Numbered from the stretch's first letter, positions 22,487 through 33,195 are shown. The stretch is 64,000 nt of DNA from Saprospiraceae bacterium (GCA_016711125.1 JADJTQ010000001.1:930001-994000); one strand, 5' to 3'. Translations and numbers: made by a program. Notes: generated from the sequence alone by a model not told the origin.

Positions 22487-22903
22487 TTGAAAGAATTTTT
22501 AGTTCACACTGAAGCCGGATTGGAGGAAGTAGTCCAATATTTGCTCCCGACGTTAGAGGATCGGCCTGTAATAACCCTCAAAGGAGATCTTGGTACGGGC
22601 AAAACGACGCTTGTTAGAGCCATCTGTCGCCAACTGGAGGTTATCGATGATGTATCCAGTCCGACTTTTTCGATCATCAATACCTACCTGACAACATCAC
22701 AACAAGTAATTCATCATATTGATTTATACCGGCTGGAATCGGCTGAAGAATTGGTACAAATCGGGATTGATGACTATCTTCATTCGGAAGATCTCACATT
22801 TATCGAATGGCCGGAACTCATTGAGTCTATCTTGCCAATCAATACGGTGAGGGTCGAGCTACAACATATTGATGGACTAGCCCGGAAAATTGTAATTTTA
22901 TAA
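22487..22903 (+). CDS. tsaE: tRNA threonylcarbamoyladenosine biosynthesis ATPase TsaE
   Basis: 138-residue P-loop ATPase that works with TsaB and TsaD in t6A37 modification of tRNA. Walker A is LKGDLGTGKTTL; the switch region is SSPTFSIINTY, followed by the HIDLYRLES motif and FIEWPEL. Length is usual for the family. The start is TTG at 22487 in an AT-rich region; no ATG precedes the conserved part in frame. It is followed after 19 bases by alanine dehydrogenase and is divergent from gyrB. Confidence 0.92.
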   Translation: MKEFLVHTEAGLEEVVQYLLPTLEDRPVITLKGDLGTGKTTLVRAICRQLEVIDDVSSPTFSIINTYLTTSQQVIHHIDLYRLESAEELVQIGIDDYLHSEDLTFIEWPELIESILPINTVRVELQHIDGLARKIVIL

Positions 22904-22922
22904 CTACATCAGAGGAAAGTTT

Positions 22923-24149
22923 ATGAATGATCCTAGGAAAATCAGAAGCCATGAGTTGAGATCCATGGGTCAATGGGAAACTAAGGCCGAAGTTCTCGAT
23001 GTATCCAAAGGTCATAAAAAGCTGTTTATTGGAATTCCGGTAGAAAGTACGCTGCAAGAAAACAGGGTAGCATTGGTGCCCTCGTCCGTATCGACCTTGG
23101 TAGCAAATGGCCACCGGGTAGTTGTGGAGACTTGTGCGGGAGAAAAGTCAAATTTTCCGGATCGTGAGTACAGCGAAGTCGGAGCAGAAATTGCGCATAG
23201 TCGTGAAGAGGTTTTTAAGGCTGATTGTTTGATCAAAGTGGCTCCACCTACCCTTGATGAAATAGATCTGTTACATCCCAATCAGCTCTTGATCTCACCC
23301 TTGCATCTCCCATACCTCACCGAAGACTACCTACTGAAGCTTAAACAGAAAAGGGTCATTGCTCTTGCTATGGAATATCTGCAGGATAGAGATGGATCCT
23401 TTCCGGTCGTCAGAATCATGAGTGAAATAGCCGGTATTTCTGCCATTTTGACCGCTGCTGAATTGCTCTCAACTACTGGAGGTGGAAATGGAGTTTTACT
23501 CGGTGGCATCAGTGGAGTCCCCCCAGCCAAGGTGGTCATCCTGGGAGCTGGCGTTGTGGCCGAATATGCTACTTTATCGGCATTGGGTCTGGGTGCATCC
23601 GTTTGCATTTTTGACAATAGCATTTATAAACTGATGCGGCTGCAAAATCGATTGGGGATGAAGTTGTTTACCTCAGTACTCAATCCGGTATACATGGAGC
23701 GTGAGCTGGTTACGGCAGATGTTGCTATTGGGGCCATTCACTCAAAGTCTGGAAGGGCACCTATGGTGGTTAGTGAAGACATGATTCGAAAAATGAAACC
23801 AGGAGCAGTCATTGTCGACGTAAGCATTGACCAGGGAGGGTGTTTTGAGACCAGCGAAGTTACTTCACACGAGCACCCTACTTTCGTTAAACACGACGTC
23901 ATCTATTATTGCGTGCCCAATTTATCGAGCACAGTTTCACGAACTGCTTCAATGGCGGTGAGTAATATTCTCACCCCAATTTTACTACAGGCAGGAGCAA
24001 CCAATAGCCTCGAAAAGCTCTTTTTTGAGCATCAGGGATTAAGACATGGTATTTACACTTACAAAGGTTGTCTGACAAACGAATATCTGGCTCAGAAATT
24101 TCAGATCAAATACACGGATCGCGATCTGCTGCTCACATCCAGTTTGTAA
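22923..24149 (+). CDS. ald: Alanine dehydrogenase
   Basis: 408-residue NAD-dependent enzyme interconverting L-alanine and pyruvate plus ammonia. It has the AlaDH/PNT N-terminal domain (IGIPVESTLQENRVALVPSSV), the conserved lysine in KVAPP, and the Rossmann-fold glycine motif VVILGAGVVAEYA. VDVSIDQGGCFETS and the CVPNLSSTVSRTASMA segment close the active site. The roughly 35-residue N-terminal extension before the first strand is longer than in Bacillus Ald, as I recall for Bacteroidota enzymes. It probably shares a transcript with tsaE. Confidence 0.93.
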   Translation: MNDPRKIRSHELRSMGQWETKAEVLDVSKGHKKLFIGIPVESTLQENRVALVPSSVSTLVANGHRVVVETCAGEKSNFPDREYSEVGAEIAHSREEVFKADCLIKVAPPTLDEIDLLHPNQLLISPLHLPYLTEDYLLKLKQKRVIALAMEYLQDRDGSFPVVRIMSEIAGISAILTAAELLSTTGGGNGVLLGGISGVPPAKVVILGAGVVAEYATLSALGLGASVCIFDNSIYKLMRLQNRLGMKLFTSVLNPVYMERELVTADVAIGAIHSKSGRAPMVVSEDMIRKMKPGAVIVDVSIDQGGCFETSEVTSHEHPTFVKHDVIYYCVPNLSSTVSRTASMAVSNILTPILLQAGATNSLEKLFFEHQGLRHGIYTYKGCLTNEYLAQKFQIKYTDRDLLLTSSL

Positions 24150-24218
24150 GGATGCTTCAAGGCTAAATGGGCCTTCGTTCACAATTTTAAACCATTGTTG
24201 AAAAGGAACAGCACCTGG

Positions 24219-26129
24219 TCAACTGAGATATTTGCTCAGAAATCCTAATGTGGCCTTATACATTTCGAATCGATTCTCTTCATTGTGAAATCCATGGCCC
24301 TCATCATATTTGACCAGGTAGGGTACATCAATACCCCGAGACCTCAATGAAAGGACGATCTGATCCGACTCATCGATATTCACCCGTGGATCATTGGCTC
24401 CTTGTACCACAAATAGGGGAGTCTTGATATTGTCTACATGAAAAACCGGTGAAGTTTTCTGCATGGATTCTTTATCCGTTTCCGGATTACCCACCATTTC
24501 ATACATCATATCCAGATATGGCTTCCAGTATGGGGGTATGGTCTTCATAAAAGTAAAAAGGTTGGAAACACCCACATAATCGATTGCGCAACAGTATAGA
24601 TCTGGGGTAAAAGTAACCCCCGCCAGCGTAGCATATCCGCCATAACTACCTCCATATATAGCTATATGCTTTCTGTCGGCAATGCCGGCATTTATCAGCC
24701 ACTCCACTCCATCAGTAATGTCGTTCTGCATTGTTCGCCCCCACTGCTTAAAGCTGGATTTAAAAAACTCCTTGCCATAGCCTGTACTGCCCCGGTAATT
24801 CATCTGAAAAACACCGTAGCCGCGAGTGGCAAATAACTGAACCTCAGGGTTGTATCCCCAACTGTCCCGGACCCATGGTCCTCCATGAGGATTGACGATG
24901 ATTGGTAAATTTTTTGCCTCTTTGTGAGGAGGAAGGGTCAGGTACCCATGAATCGTCAAACCATCTCTAGTTTGATAAGACACCGGTTTCATTTCAGCAA
25001 GCTCAGATTCATCTAGCCAGGGACTCACGTCAGCGATTTTTTGAAGCTCTCCACTAACACTATCAAAGAAATAATACGATCCCAACGACCGGTCGGTGAA
25101 TGTACGGACGATGAATTTGTCTTCATTCTTATTGTGACTGCTGATCGAAATTTCATATCCGGGCAGTAGCGATTCTAACTTTCGAAACCAGGTTTCACTT
25201 TTTTTATCCAGGAAAATCAAATGTCTTTTATCGGTGAGATAAACAATACTGGTGAGTACCTTCCTTTTTCTAGAGTACCTCAATCCGGATACATCAACCT
25301 CATCGTGTTTGAAGATGGTGTCCAATTCCTTCCCCGCCTTGAGATCAAATTGCACAATCTGGGCTTTATCTCGCCCCAAATTGGATGAAGCATATACAAC
25401 ATGGTCTTTCTCAAAATCGAAGAACAGAGGGCTCATCGATTCTGTAAAATCAGTCTTTAGTACCTCACGAAAAGATTCTTCCTCCGAATCACGATACATC
25501 AATACGGTTTCGGTGCCATTGACCACTTTTGTTGCAATGCGAATCTTGCCCTCATGATCGGTCATCCAGCTATCGATTGGTTCAACCACATTGTCATTCT
25601 GGGCCAGCTGATGCGTTTCTCCCGTCTTAATATTGATCCGGTACGGTTCAAAAAGCTGCGCATTGTTTTTATTCATACCAATGATAATATCCTCTTCATC
25701 GTCTTCGAGTATGTCAATCAGTTGTATTCGCACACCAGGGTAAGGGGTTAGATCTTTCGGATTGGTGCCGTCGTGATTGACCGCATAAAGTTGAAAATTC
25801 TCATCGCCTCCAGAGTCTTTGATAAAGATAAGCCGGTCTGAACTGGCCCACCCATAGCCGCTGATATCGCGATCGGTTGAAGAGGTCAGACGAATAGCAT
25901 GATCCTCGCTAATCTTCTGTACAAAGATGTTTTTGCGACGTTGGTAGGGTGCCATGTAGCTAAAATAATTGCCACCAGGTGATAATTGATAGTTGCTTTT
26001 TTCCGGATTTCGGAAAAAATCCTCTACTGAATATTTATGCGATTGCTGCTCCCCAATGTTGATAAGGGTCTGTAAATCAGCTGCGCTGGATGGTAAGCCA
26101 GGGTCGCCTGGTAGTTTGTCTGTTGTCAT
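24219..26129 (-). CDS. S9-family prolyl oligopeptidase-type peptidase
   Basis: 636-residue serine peptidase with an N-terminal beta-propeller (about residues 40-370) and a C-terminal alpha/beta hydrolase domain. The nucleophile is the Ser in IYGGSYGGYA, the acid lies in VVQGANDPRVN, and the His is in DEGHGFHNEEN. It resembles the S9C acylaminoacyl-peptidase/dipeptidyl-peptidase group. No signal peptide is seen, so it is probably cytoplasmic and degrades short peptides. It stands alone with gene-free sequence upstream. Confidence 0.9.
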   Translation of the reverse strand: MTTDKLPGDPGLPSSAADLQTLINIGEQQSHKYSVEDFFRNPEKSNYQLSPGGNYFSYMAPYQRRKNIFVQKISEDHAIRLTSSTDRDISGYGWASSDRLIFIKDSGGDENFQLYAVNHDGTNPKDLTPYPGVRIQLIDILEDDEEDIIIGMNKNNAQLFEPYRINIKTGETHQLAQNDNVVEPIDSWMTDHEGKIRIATKVVNGTETVLMYRDSEEESFREVLKTDFTESMSPLFFDFEKDHVVYASSNLGRDKAQIVQFDLKAGKELDTIFKHDEVDVSGLRYSRKRKVLTSIVYLTDKRHLIFLDKKSETWFRKLESLLPGYEISISSHNKNEDKFIVRTFTDRSLGSYYFFDSVSGELQKIADVSPWLDESELAEMKPVSYQTRDGLTIHGYLTLPPHKEAKNLPIIVNPHGGPWVRDSWGYNPEVQLFATRGYGVFQMNYRGSTGYGKEFFKSSFKQWGRTMQNDITDGVEWLINAGIADRKHIAIYGGSYGGYATLAGVTFTPDLYCCAIDYVGVSNLFTFMKTIPPYWKPYLDMMYEMVGNPETDKESMQKTSPVFHVDNIKTPLFVVQGANDPRVNIDESDQIVLSLRSRGIDVPYLVKYDEGHGFHNEENRFEMYKATLGFLSKYLS

Positions 26130-26460
26130 TCTATTTTTTCTATTGAGCGGTGAATGTATTAAAATTCAGAAAAACAGGAAAGCTGGTCGATCATAAGTCC
26201 TTTTGAATCGAAAGCCCATAATGGCAAAAAAATGCAAAATCTCGCAAGGAGAGCCATAACCTATTGTGGGGTGGATTGAATCTACGAGAATAGCATTTAT
26301 TCATGGGCTGGATTTTTGACCATGAGCTAATAGGTTTGTTGAAATATTGGAGGTGTCGAATATCAAGAAAGAGTAAAATTTACATACTGCGGCTTCTAAG
26401 TCCGGACAATTCAATAATTATTTAAAGTTACCCAATAAGACGGCGAATGCCCTGTCTTTT
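26130..26460. other. Gene-free stretch upstream of the S9 peptidase
   Basis: No open frame or RNA gene that I can support. A hairpin lies at its right end: AAGAC-GGC (26437-26443) against GCC-CT-GTCTT, ending at 26458 and followed by a T run on the plus strand. It probably marks the 3' end of the leftward T9SS gene. Confidence 0.5.
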
Positions 26461-28070
26461 TTATGGTATCCGAATTATTTTACGCACAGTTTCCCCCTCG
26501 GGGCTATGAATTTTAATATAGTAAATTCCAGGATTATAACCGGTCAATGATAAATTCATTTGAGAGCGACCATGGGCCTCCATCGCTTCTATTTTTTGAC
26601 CAGTCACATTGTAGACACTGACTTGATTAATGGTTCGGTCAGATGTAATGGTCAGGACATCATATGTTGGATTGGGATAGAGACTCAGATTATAATTCGA
26701 AGCAATGTCTTCGATAGGAGTTGACAGTCCATATTTCCGGATGATTAGCTCCCTTCCCGAAGAAGTGTTTGCAATACCGAATAGATAAAAATCATGATCA
26801 TTTAGGGCTATCAGTTTAAAGGCATACGAATTAATCCCGTAGTCAGTGGTGTCAATCTGAATCACCTGACCTTGATCAGCGTCAAGTACTATGACTAATA
26901 GATCAGATCTGCCCGCCGAATCCGGTTGTTGTTCACCGGCAATGACCAGCTGATTATTGATACGAATAAAATCATGACTCGTCTCAAACGTATTTTTACC
27001 TTGATTGTCATATCGATACTCCCATAATAGATTTCCAGAGTGACTCAATTTGTGAGTCAGAAGGTCACTATGGGCATTTTCCCTAAAATGCCGACCGGTA
27101 ATATACACTCCACTTTCTTCGGTGATCATAGCAGTAACGATGTCGGAAAAGGAGTATTCCGGGCCATTTTTTGAGATAGAATAGTTCCAGACATGACGGC
27201 CCTTCTTATTGAGCTTCGAGACACCAAATAGACCAATATTTAAGGCGCCATAATATTCCGTATCGGCAATATTCGTGTAAAAATTGAAATAATGTGGTGG
27301 TGCCATAATAAAACTGTCGATTGCCGTTCCGTCGAATTGATAGGCCGAAATCAAGAGATAAGACTGTAGCCCTTCAATCCTGAAAATCGGGAAATAGAAT
27401 TTTTCATCGAATGTGGGATAAATGCCCAGCAAGATTTCATAATGGTGGGGTTTTTATAAATCAAGCTGTCTTTCAATAAATTGCCATTACGATCGTAAAG
27501 TTGCATGCTTAAACTCCAACGCTCACCGTGCTCTCTTCTCGTAAGGGTCAGATAAGTGCTGTCATTGTAGTTGGCTAGAAGAAGACCTTTACTCCTTGCT
27601 GTATCTTCGATGCCATATTTATGCATCCAATCCAGTTCGCCATTTGAGTCAAGTTTGATGATATATGCCCGGTATGATTCGTCAAGTACCACATCATAAT
27701 CCTGCATATATCGTTCGTAGCTATATCCCGTCAACAAGGCATTACCTTCTTGGTCGATCAATAGGTCTGCCACGGCATCATTTAACATCGAATCTCCATC
27801 ATAGTGAAAGTGCCATATAAGTTCGCCTGATGTGGAAAATTTATAGACGTCAACATCGATGCTATCACTGTTGTTCTCACCGGCTATAAAAATATTTTGC
27901 TGATCGTCCAGCCTGACGATATGGTTCGAGATATCAAAATTCGTTAATGTCCTGGTCTCCCATTCCAGCTGCAGTTGGCTGAAGCATTCAAATGATATGA
28001 TACTAAACAAAGACAAGAAAAATATTCTTGTGATCGGTATTGTTGCTTGTCTAATGATCATTTGAGACAC
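26461..28070 (-). CDS. Secreted beta-propeller-like protein with T9SS sorting domain (frameshifted)
   Basis: About 536 residues after repair. An N-terminal signal peptide (ITRIFFLSLFSIISFECFSQ) is followed by repeated units with the pattern ...G.LIWH..YDG / G.LDWMHKYG / GNLLWEYRYD..., as in SBBP-type propellers. The C-terminal type A sorting domain has SLYPNPTYDVLTI, VSVYNVTGQKI and GIYYIKI. The frame breaks at GGGG (27447-27450); one more base gives continuous KNPHHYEILLGIYPTFDE. The start is ATG at 28070 or 28061. It is probably surface-attached or released; no enzymatic motif is visible. Confidence 0.8.
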
Positions 28071-28186
28071 AGAATATTGATCAATTTAAGCAAAGACTGC
28101 GAAGTAGTCAATAGGGTTCTAACAAATTGTTACCCTAGCATTTTCAAAGAATTTTTAATCACCACAATGTGTCACAATTAAAGTTT

Positions 28187-29728
28187 TTAAAAGCTCCGCA
28201 ACAATGCTTCCATATTAACTTTATCACGTAGTACCTCTTCGATTCTTGACACATGCACCCGGTCTTGTGCTAAAGTGTCCCGGTGCCGGATAGTGACACT
28301 GTGATCATCTAAAGAATCAAAGTCGATCGTGATACAAAATGGGGTTCCGATCGCATCCTGACGTCGGTAACGCCGCCCGATTGCATCTTTTTCGTCGTAC
28401 TGACACTGAGTGAAAAACTTAAGATCATTAAAGATTGCTTTAGCCTTCTCAGTGATTTCCGGTTTGTTTTTAACCAGGGGCAATATGGCGCATTTCACTG
28501 GAGCAATAGATGGATGTAACTTCAAGACGATTCTGGTTGATTCTTTACCATCGGCATCAGGTACGATTTCTTCTTGTAAGGATTGACTTAGCATCGCCAA
28601 AAACATCCGGTCGCAACCGATTGAAGTTTCGACCACATAAGGCACATAACTTTTCTCCAATTCCGGATCGAAATATTGGAGTTTTTTTCCGGATAATTCC
28701 TGATGACTGCTCAAATCAAAATCGGTCCGGCTGTGGATGCCTTCCAACTCTTTAAATCCAAAGGGGAAGGCAAATTGGATATCGACAGCAGCATTGGCGT
28801 AATGGGCCAGGTTATCATGATCATGAAACCTAAGCTGACTGGCGGGAGTGCCAAGTGCCATATGCCATTTTAGTCTAAGATCTTTCCAGTATTCGTACCA
28901 TTCCATTTCATCACCAGGACGGACAAAATATTGCATTTCCATCTGCTCAAATTCACGCATCCGGAAAATGAATTGTCGAGCCACTATTTCATTTCTAAAT
29001 GCTTTTCCAATCTGGGCAATACCGAAAGGTATTTTTTGACGACTGGTTTTCTGTACATTCAGAAAATTCAAAAAAATACCCTGGGCAGTTTCAGGTCGTA
29101 AATAAAGTTTACCTTCCTCTCCGGCAATATTTCCGAGCTGTGTCGAAAACATCAAATTAAATTGCCTGACATCGGTCCAATTGCGGGATCCGCTTTCCGG
29201 ACAAGCAATTTCCAGGTCTTCGATCATTTTCTTCAGATCGGCCATATCGCCTTTTTTCATGGCTTCAGCCAGGCGTTTAGTCAAACTATCTTTTTCCGCC
29301 AGGTATTTTACGACCCGATCATTGGTTGTAATATATTGCTCCCGGTTAAATTGATCACCAAACCTACCGGCCGCTTTGTCTATTTCTTTTTCGGCTTTGG
29401 CGTCGATCTTGTCAATATATTCTTCTATGAGTACATCAGCACGATAGCGTTTTTTACTATCCTTATTGTCGATCAACGGATCGTTAAAGGCATCCACGTG
29501 ACCGCTGGCTTTCCAGGTTTTCGGATGCATGAAAATGGCGGCATCAATGCCCACTATGTTTTCGTGTCGCTGCACCATCGATCTCCACCAATATTCTTTA
29601 ATATTGTTTTTTAATTCTACTCCATTAGGGCCATAGTCATATACTGCTGCAAGTGTGTCATATATTTCACTGGATTGGTAAATAAATCCATATTCCTTAG
29701 CGTGTGACACTATTTGTTTAAAATCCAT
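28187..29728 (-). CDS. glyS: Glycyl-tRNA synthetase (single-chain, class II)
   Basis: 513-residue alpha2-type GlyRS that charges tRNA-Gly. Class II motifs are seen: YDYGPNGVELKNNIKEYWW at the start, motif 2 in FRNEIVARQFIFRMREFEQMEMQYF, motif 3 in SIGCDRMFLAML, and a C-terminal anticodon-binding domain with VKCAILPLVKNK and GRRYRRQDAIGTPFC. An internal charged insertion is found at residues 110-165. This form is the eukaryote/archaea-like single-chain enzyme common in Bacteroidota. The start follows directly from the conserved N-terminus. It is encoded just downstream of prfC on the same strand. Confidence 0.95.
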   Translation of the reverse strand: MDFKQIVSHAKEYGFIYQSSEIYDTLAAVYDYGPNGVELKNNIKEYWWRSMVQRHENIVGIDAAIFMHPKTWKASGHVDAFNDPLIDNKDSKKRYRADVLIEEYIDKIDAKAEKEIDKAAGRFGDQFNREQYITTNDRVVKYLAEKDSLTKRLAEAMKKGDMADLKKMIEDLEIACPESGSRNWTDVRQFNLMFSTQLGNIAGEEGKLYLRPETAQGIFLNFLNVQKTSRQKIPFGIAQIGKAFRNEIVARQFIFRMREFEQMEMQYFVRPGDEMEWYEYWKDLRLKWHMALGTPASQLRFHDHDNLAHYANAAVDIQFAFPFGFKELEGIHSRTDFDLSSHQELSGKKLQYFDPELEKSYVPYVVETSIGCDRMFLAMLSQSLQEEIVPDADGKESTRIVLKLHPSIAPVKCAILPLVKNKPEITEKAKAIFNDLKFFTQCQYDEKDAIGRRYRRQDAIGTPFCITIDFDSLDDHSVTIRHRDTLAQDRVHVSRIEEVLRDKVNMEALLRSF

Positions 29729-29831
29729 ACCGGTTTTTTTGTTTTTTTATTTGCCCAATCATGGAGACAATCTATCAATCGGATATTCTTAGATGAACCT
29801 ATGATTACGACACGATATTCTTGGGTCGTTT

Positions 29832-31442
29832 TCAAAATTCAGATTTAAAATGAAATTCAACATGGGGATAATTTTCTTGCGCCATTTTTAGCGCCCAGGC
29901 TGATTCAGCCAGAAAGACCAGGTGACCATCCTTATCTTTGGCAATATCTCTTTTTCTTTCTTTTACCAGTTTATTGATGGCCTCCTTCTTGTCGGCAGTA
30001 ATCCAGCATGCCTTATGTAGAGAGAGCGGTTCATAATTACACGAAGCACCATATTCATGCTCAAGCCGATACTGAATAACCTCAAATTGCAGAGCACCGA
30101 CTGTACCGATGATTTTGCGGGCATTGTCTTCTTTAGTAAATAATTGTGCAACCCCCTCCTCGGTCAGTTGCATAATACCTTTATCGAGTTGTTTGGCTTT
30201 TAAAGGATTAGCATTATTGATATAGCGAAATTGCTCGGGTGAAAAGCTGGGTATTCCTTTAAAATGTAAATTTTCACCTCCAGTCAGTGTGTCACCAATT
30301 TTAAAGTTGCCTGAGTCATAAAGCCCCACTATATCTCCCGGAAATGCTTCATCAACAATCGATTTTTTGGCGGCCATAAATGCAGTGGGGTTTGAGAACT
30401 TCATAGTCCGGCCCTGTCGCACATGCAGATAATTGGTGTTTCTCTCGAACTTACCGGAACAGATCCTTAAGAAGGCAATCCGGTCACGGTGTTTGGGATC
30501 CATATTGGCATGAATCTTAAAAACAAAACCCGAAAACTGATCTTCATCAGGCCTTACAGTCCGCTCTTCTGTTTCTCGTGGTTTTGGCGGTGGGGCAATT
30601 TGAATAAAGCAATCCAGTAATTCCTTCACTCCAAAGTTATTGATGGCACTGCCAAAAAATACCGGTGAAAGATTGCCATCGAGATATTTCTGTTGATCAA
30701 AATCCGGATAAACCGTATTTACTATTTCAAGGTCATCTCTTAGCTCTTTGGTTGCAGCGGCACCGACATGTTGAACGAGCAATTCACTGTTGGTGTCTTT
30801 GATGGCAATGATTTCTTCCTCATCCTGCTTGCCATGAGGTTGAAAGAGGTTCAGTTGTTTTTCGAAAAGATTGTACACGCCTTTAAAACGTTGTCCCATT
30901 CCTATCGGCCAGCTAAGTGGGCATACATGCAATCCCAGTTTCTCTTCAATTTCGTCCAGCAATTCAAATCCGTCTCTGCCTTCCCGGTCTAATTTATTAA
31001 TAAAGACGATCATGGGAGTCTTTCGCATACGGCATACCTCAACCAACTTCTCGGTTTGTGGTTCTACCCCCTTAGCAACATCAATCACCACGATAGCACT
31101 GTCTACTGCTGTGAGGGTGCGATACGTGTCTTCAGCAAAATCCTGGTGGCCAGGGGTATCCAAAATGTTGATTTTCTTTTCCTTGTAGTCGAATGCCATG
31201 ACCGATGTAGCTACCGAGATACCTCTTTGTCGCTCGATCTCCATGAAGTCTGAGGTTGCATGTTTTTTGATCTTGTTGCTCTTTACCGCACCTGCCTCCT
31301 GAATAGCGCCACCAAATAGCAAGAGCTTTTCGGTAAGGGTTGTTTTACCCGCATCCGGATGACTTACGATAGCAAAAGTTCGTCGTTTTAAAATTTCTGG
31401 TAAAAGGCTCAAATCGGATACATTGTTTAAAAACGGGGGCAA
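29832..31442 (-). CDS. prfC: Peptide chain release factor 3
   Basis: 536-residue GTPase that recycles RF1 and RF2 after termination. GTPase motifs: SHPDAGKTTLTEKLLL (G1), RGISVATSV (G2), ILDTPGHQDF (G3), FINKLDREGRD (G4). RF3-specific features include CPLSWPIGMGQRFKGVYN, RDRIAFLRICSGKF and a C-terminal domain with VGALQFEVIQYRLEHEYGA, which distinguish it from EF-G. Length is normal. A promoter is not obvious upstream. Confidence 0.95.
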   Translation of the reverse strand: MPPFLNNVSDLSLLPEILKRRTFAIVSHPDAGKTTLTEKLLLFGGAIQEAGAVKSNKIKKHATSDFMEIERQRGISVATSVMAFDYKEKKINILDTPGHQDFAEDTYRTLTAVDSAIVVIDVAKGVEPQTEKLVEVCRMRKTPMIVFINKLDREGRDGFELLDEIEEKLGLHVCPLSWPIGMGQRFKGVYNLFEKQLNLFQPHGKQDEEEIIAIKDTNSELLVQHVGAAATKELRDDLEIVNTVYPDFDQQKYLDGNLSPVFFGSAINNFGVKELLDCFIQIAPPPKPRETEERTVRPDEDQFSGFVFKIHANMDPKHRDRIAFLRICSGKFERNTNYLHVRQGRTMKFSNPTAFMAAKKSIVDEAFPGDIVGLYDSGNFKIGDTLTGGENLHFKGIPSFSPEQFRYINNANPLKAKQLDKGIMQLTEEGVAQLFTKEDNARKIIGTVGALQFEVIQYRLEHEYGASCNYEPLSLHKACWITADKKEAINKLVKERKRDIAKDKDGHLVFLAESAWALKMAQENYPHVEFHFKSEF

Positions 31443-31673
31443 AGATAGGTTTTTTGACTTCAGGTTGTGATTTCGAAGCTCAGATTCGAAGAGAGGATCC
31501 TAAGGTTGGCCTATCTGATGAGACACTCGTCTTAATTACCGGATCGACTTAGATAGTAGAATCAGGCTTTCCAACCTGTGCTCTTTCAACAATCTTGGCC
31601 CATTACTTGTTGTGGATAAAATTATTTCTTCATCGGCATATATTTTTCGAGATTTGCCGCCTCAATTGAAAGG

Positions 31674-32210
31674 ATGACTCACGCACCAGTACTCGATATT
31701 CAATCTGTGGCTTTAGCAGCCGACTTTATACGACGTAATCCGTTTGCCCTGTTGGTGACTACCTACCATAATCGTCCGGTAACCACTCATCTTCCGGTTT
31801 TGATTAAGGAATCACATGGCCAAATAAAGCTATACTCCTATCTGGCGAAAACTAACGCTCAATGGAAGCACCTGGAGTTTGAAGAAGCCCTCGTACTCTT
31901 TCGTGAGACTCAGGTCGTGCCACTAGTGCAAGATTTGACCGAAACCCCAATTTTGCCCCCTCATCAGTCTCGGTCATTGCTTGTTTATGGCGATTGCAAC
32001 ATCATACATGATCAGAATCGTGTCTATGAGTTACTGGAAATGATGATCAAAAAGTTTGAGCAAAAATCATTTGGAAAGTGGCTTGCATCATCTTCAGATT
32101 TTAAGGAAAGTCTGATCTCAAGTCTGATTTCTTTTGAACTTAAAGTAAACGATTTGAAATTCCAGGATATAGCTTGCCAGACAAATATCATGCAGGAACT
32201 TTGCAGTTAG
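31674..32210 (+). CDS. PaiB-like FMN-binding domain protein, divergent
   Basis: 178 residues. The first half matches the FMN-binding split-barrel family of negative regulators (PaiB): FIRRNPFALLVTTYHNRPVTTHLPVL, then SYLAKTNAQWKHLE. The usual central motif (GPxAYISPxWY...VPTWNY) is not present; the aligned segment reads FRETQVVPLVQDLTETP, which may mean lost flavin contacts. The region after LVYGDC again fits the family (ELLEMMIKKFEQ). Whether it regulates transcription or acts as a flavin oxidoreductase is open. It is convergent with the beta-barrel gene. Confidence 0.6.
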   Translation: MTHAPVLDIQSVALAADFIRRNPFALLVTTYHNRPVTTHLPVLIKESHGQIKLYSYLAKTNAQWKHLEFEEALVLFRETQVVPLVQDLTETPILPPHQSRSLLVYGDCNIIHDQNRVYELLEMMIKKFEQKSFGKWLASSSDFKESLISSLISFELKVNDLKFQDIACQTNIMQELCS

Positions 32211-32262
32211 ATTGGTCAGCTGACTCTTTTATAAGAATTGTTGACCATGTCCGATGCTCTTT

Positions 32263-33138
32263 TTATTTCATGTCATAAAATACACCCACCGAATAAGAGG
32301 GAGCAGCATAGATGATTTGACCTCTGAAAGCGGTAGCATAACCCGCAGATAGGCCTATTTTTTTGGTCAGATAATAATTCGCCTCAAAACCAATGCTTGT
32401 AAACTCAGCATTGTTGGCAAAAATGCTACTATTGACAACCTCTGAAGCGAGTTTCCCATTTTGGAAAGATTCCACTCCTGTAAGACGGGTCACCAGCCAG
32501 AGCTTACTATTCAATATCCCAAAACCAAGTTCAGCACCATAGCGAAATTCGTCGCTAAAATCATTAGTGCGATTGTTTACACCAACTGAAAGTTTAGTGT
32601 AAATTCCAATTTTATCAGTTCCGAATGATTTACCGAGTCCCAATTGCAGCATTTGGTTAAACTCCCCATCACCCGTTTGCAGGGCATTTTCTGACCCACC
32701 TTTATTTTCACCTAAGGGCAATCCCAATAATATTGCAGCAGAAAGAGCAATAGAAGAACCTGGTTTGGTGAGTGCATATCGAAAAGATATATCGGTATCA
32801 CCGATGGAGTTGATAGCTTCACCTGCTTTCAAAATTTCACCTGTCGTAGCTGACACCTGGTTATTAAAATAGTTTCTACTAAAAAATGGAAAATAAACTA
32901 CACCGGTTAGTCTCTGACTGAGGCCATATTCGGCATATAAGCTGCTATTAAATATACCAGAGGTCAAATTTGGATCGATTTGACCAACATCCGTATAGTG
33001 TTGATCAGCTATGAGCCACCACTGGCTTACTTTAAAATATCCTTTGCCTTTTGGTTGTGGCCAATCACCACCGGCAAAAACTTGAATAAAGCAGAAACAG
33101 ATCAACCCCAGAGTTGATGCAATTTTTGAGATGTTCAT
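32263..33138 (-). CDS. Putative outer-membrane beta-barrel protein
   Basis: About 291 residues from ATG 33138, which opens a signal peptide (ISKIASTLGLICFCFIQVFAGG). The mature part is a run of alternating polar and hydrophobic strands with Tyr/Phe-rich ends (GYFKVSQWWLIAD, SLYAEYGLSQRLTGVVYFPFF, IGFEANYYLTKKIGLSAGYA) and ends in SVGVFYDMK. This is typical of outer-membrane barrels. No family name or substrate is recognisable. It follows the DM13 lipoprotein gene closely on the same strand, so the two may form a surface pair. Confidence 0.6.
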   Translation of the reverse strand: MNISKIASTLGLICFCFIQVFAGGDWPQPKGKGYFKVSQWWLIADQHYTDVGQIDPNLTSGIFNSSLYAEYGLSQRLTGVVYFPFFSRNYFNNQVSATTGEILKAGEAINSIGDTDISFRYALTKPGSSIALSAAILLGLPLGENKGGSENALQTGDGEFNQMLQLGLGKSFGTDKIGIYTKLSVGVNNRTNDFSDEFRYGAELGFGILNSKLWLVTRLTGVESFQNGKLASEVVNSSIFANNAEFTSIGFEANYYLTKKIGLSAGYATAFRGQIIYAAPSYSVGVFYDMK

Positions 33139-33195
33139 GCTCAATATACGAATTAGGTCATTGTATAGATTTTGCTTTTCCATCATCATATCTTT

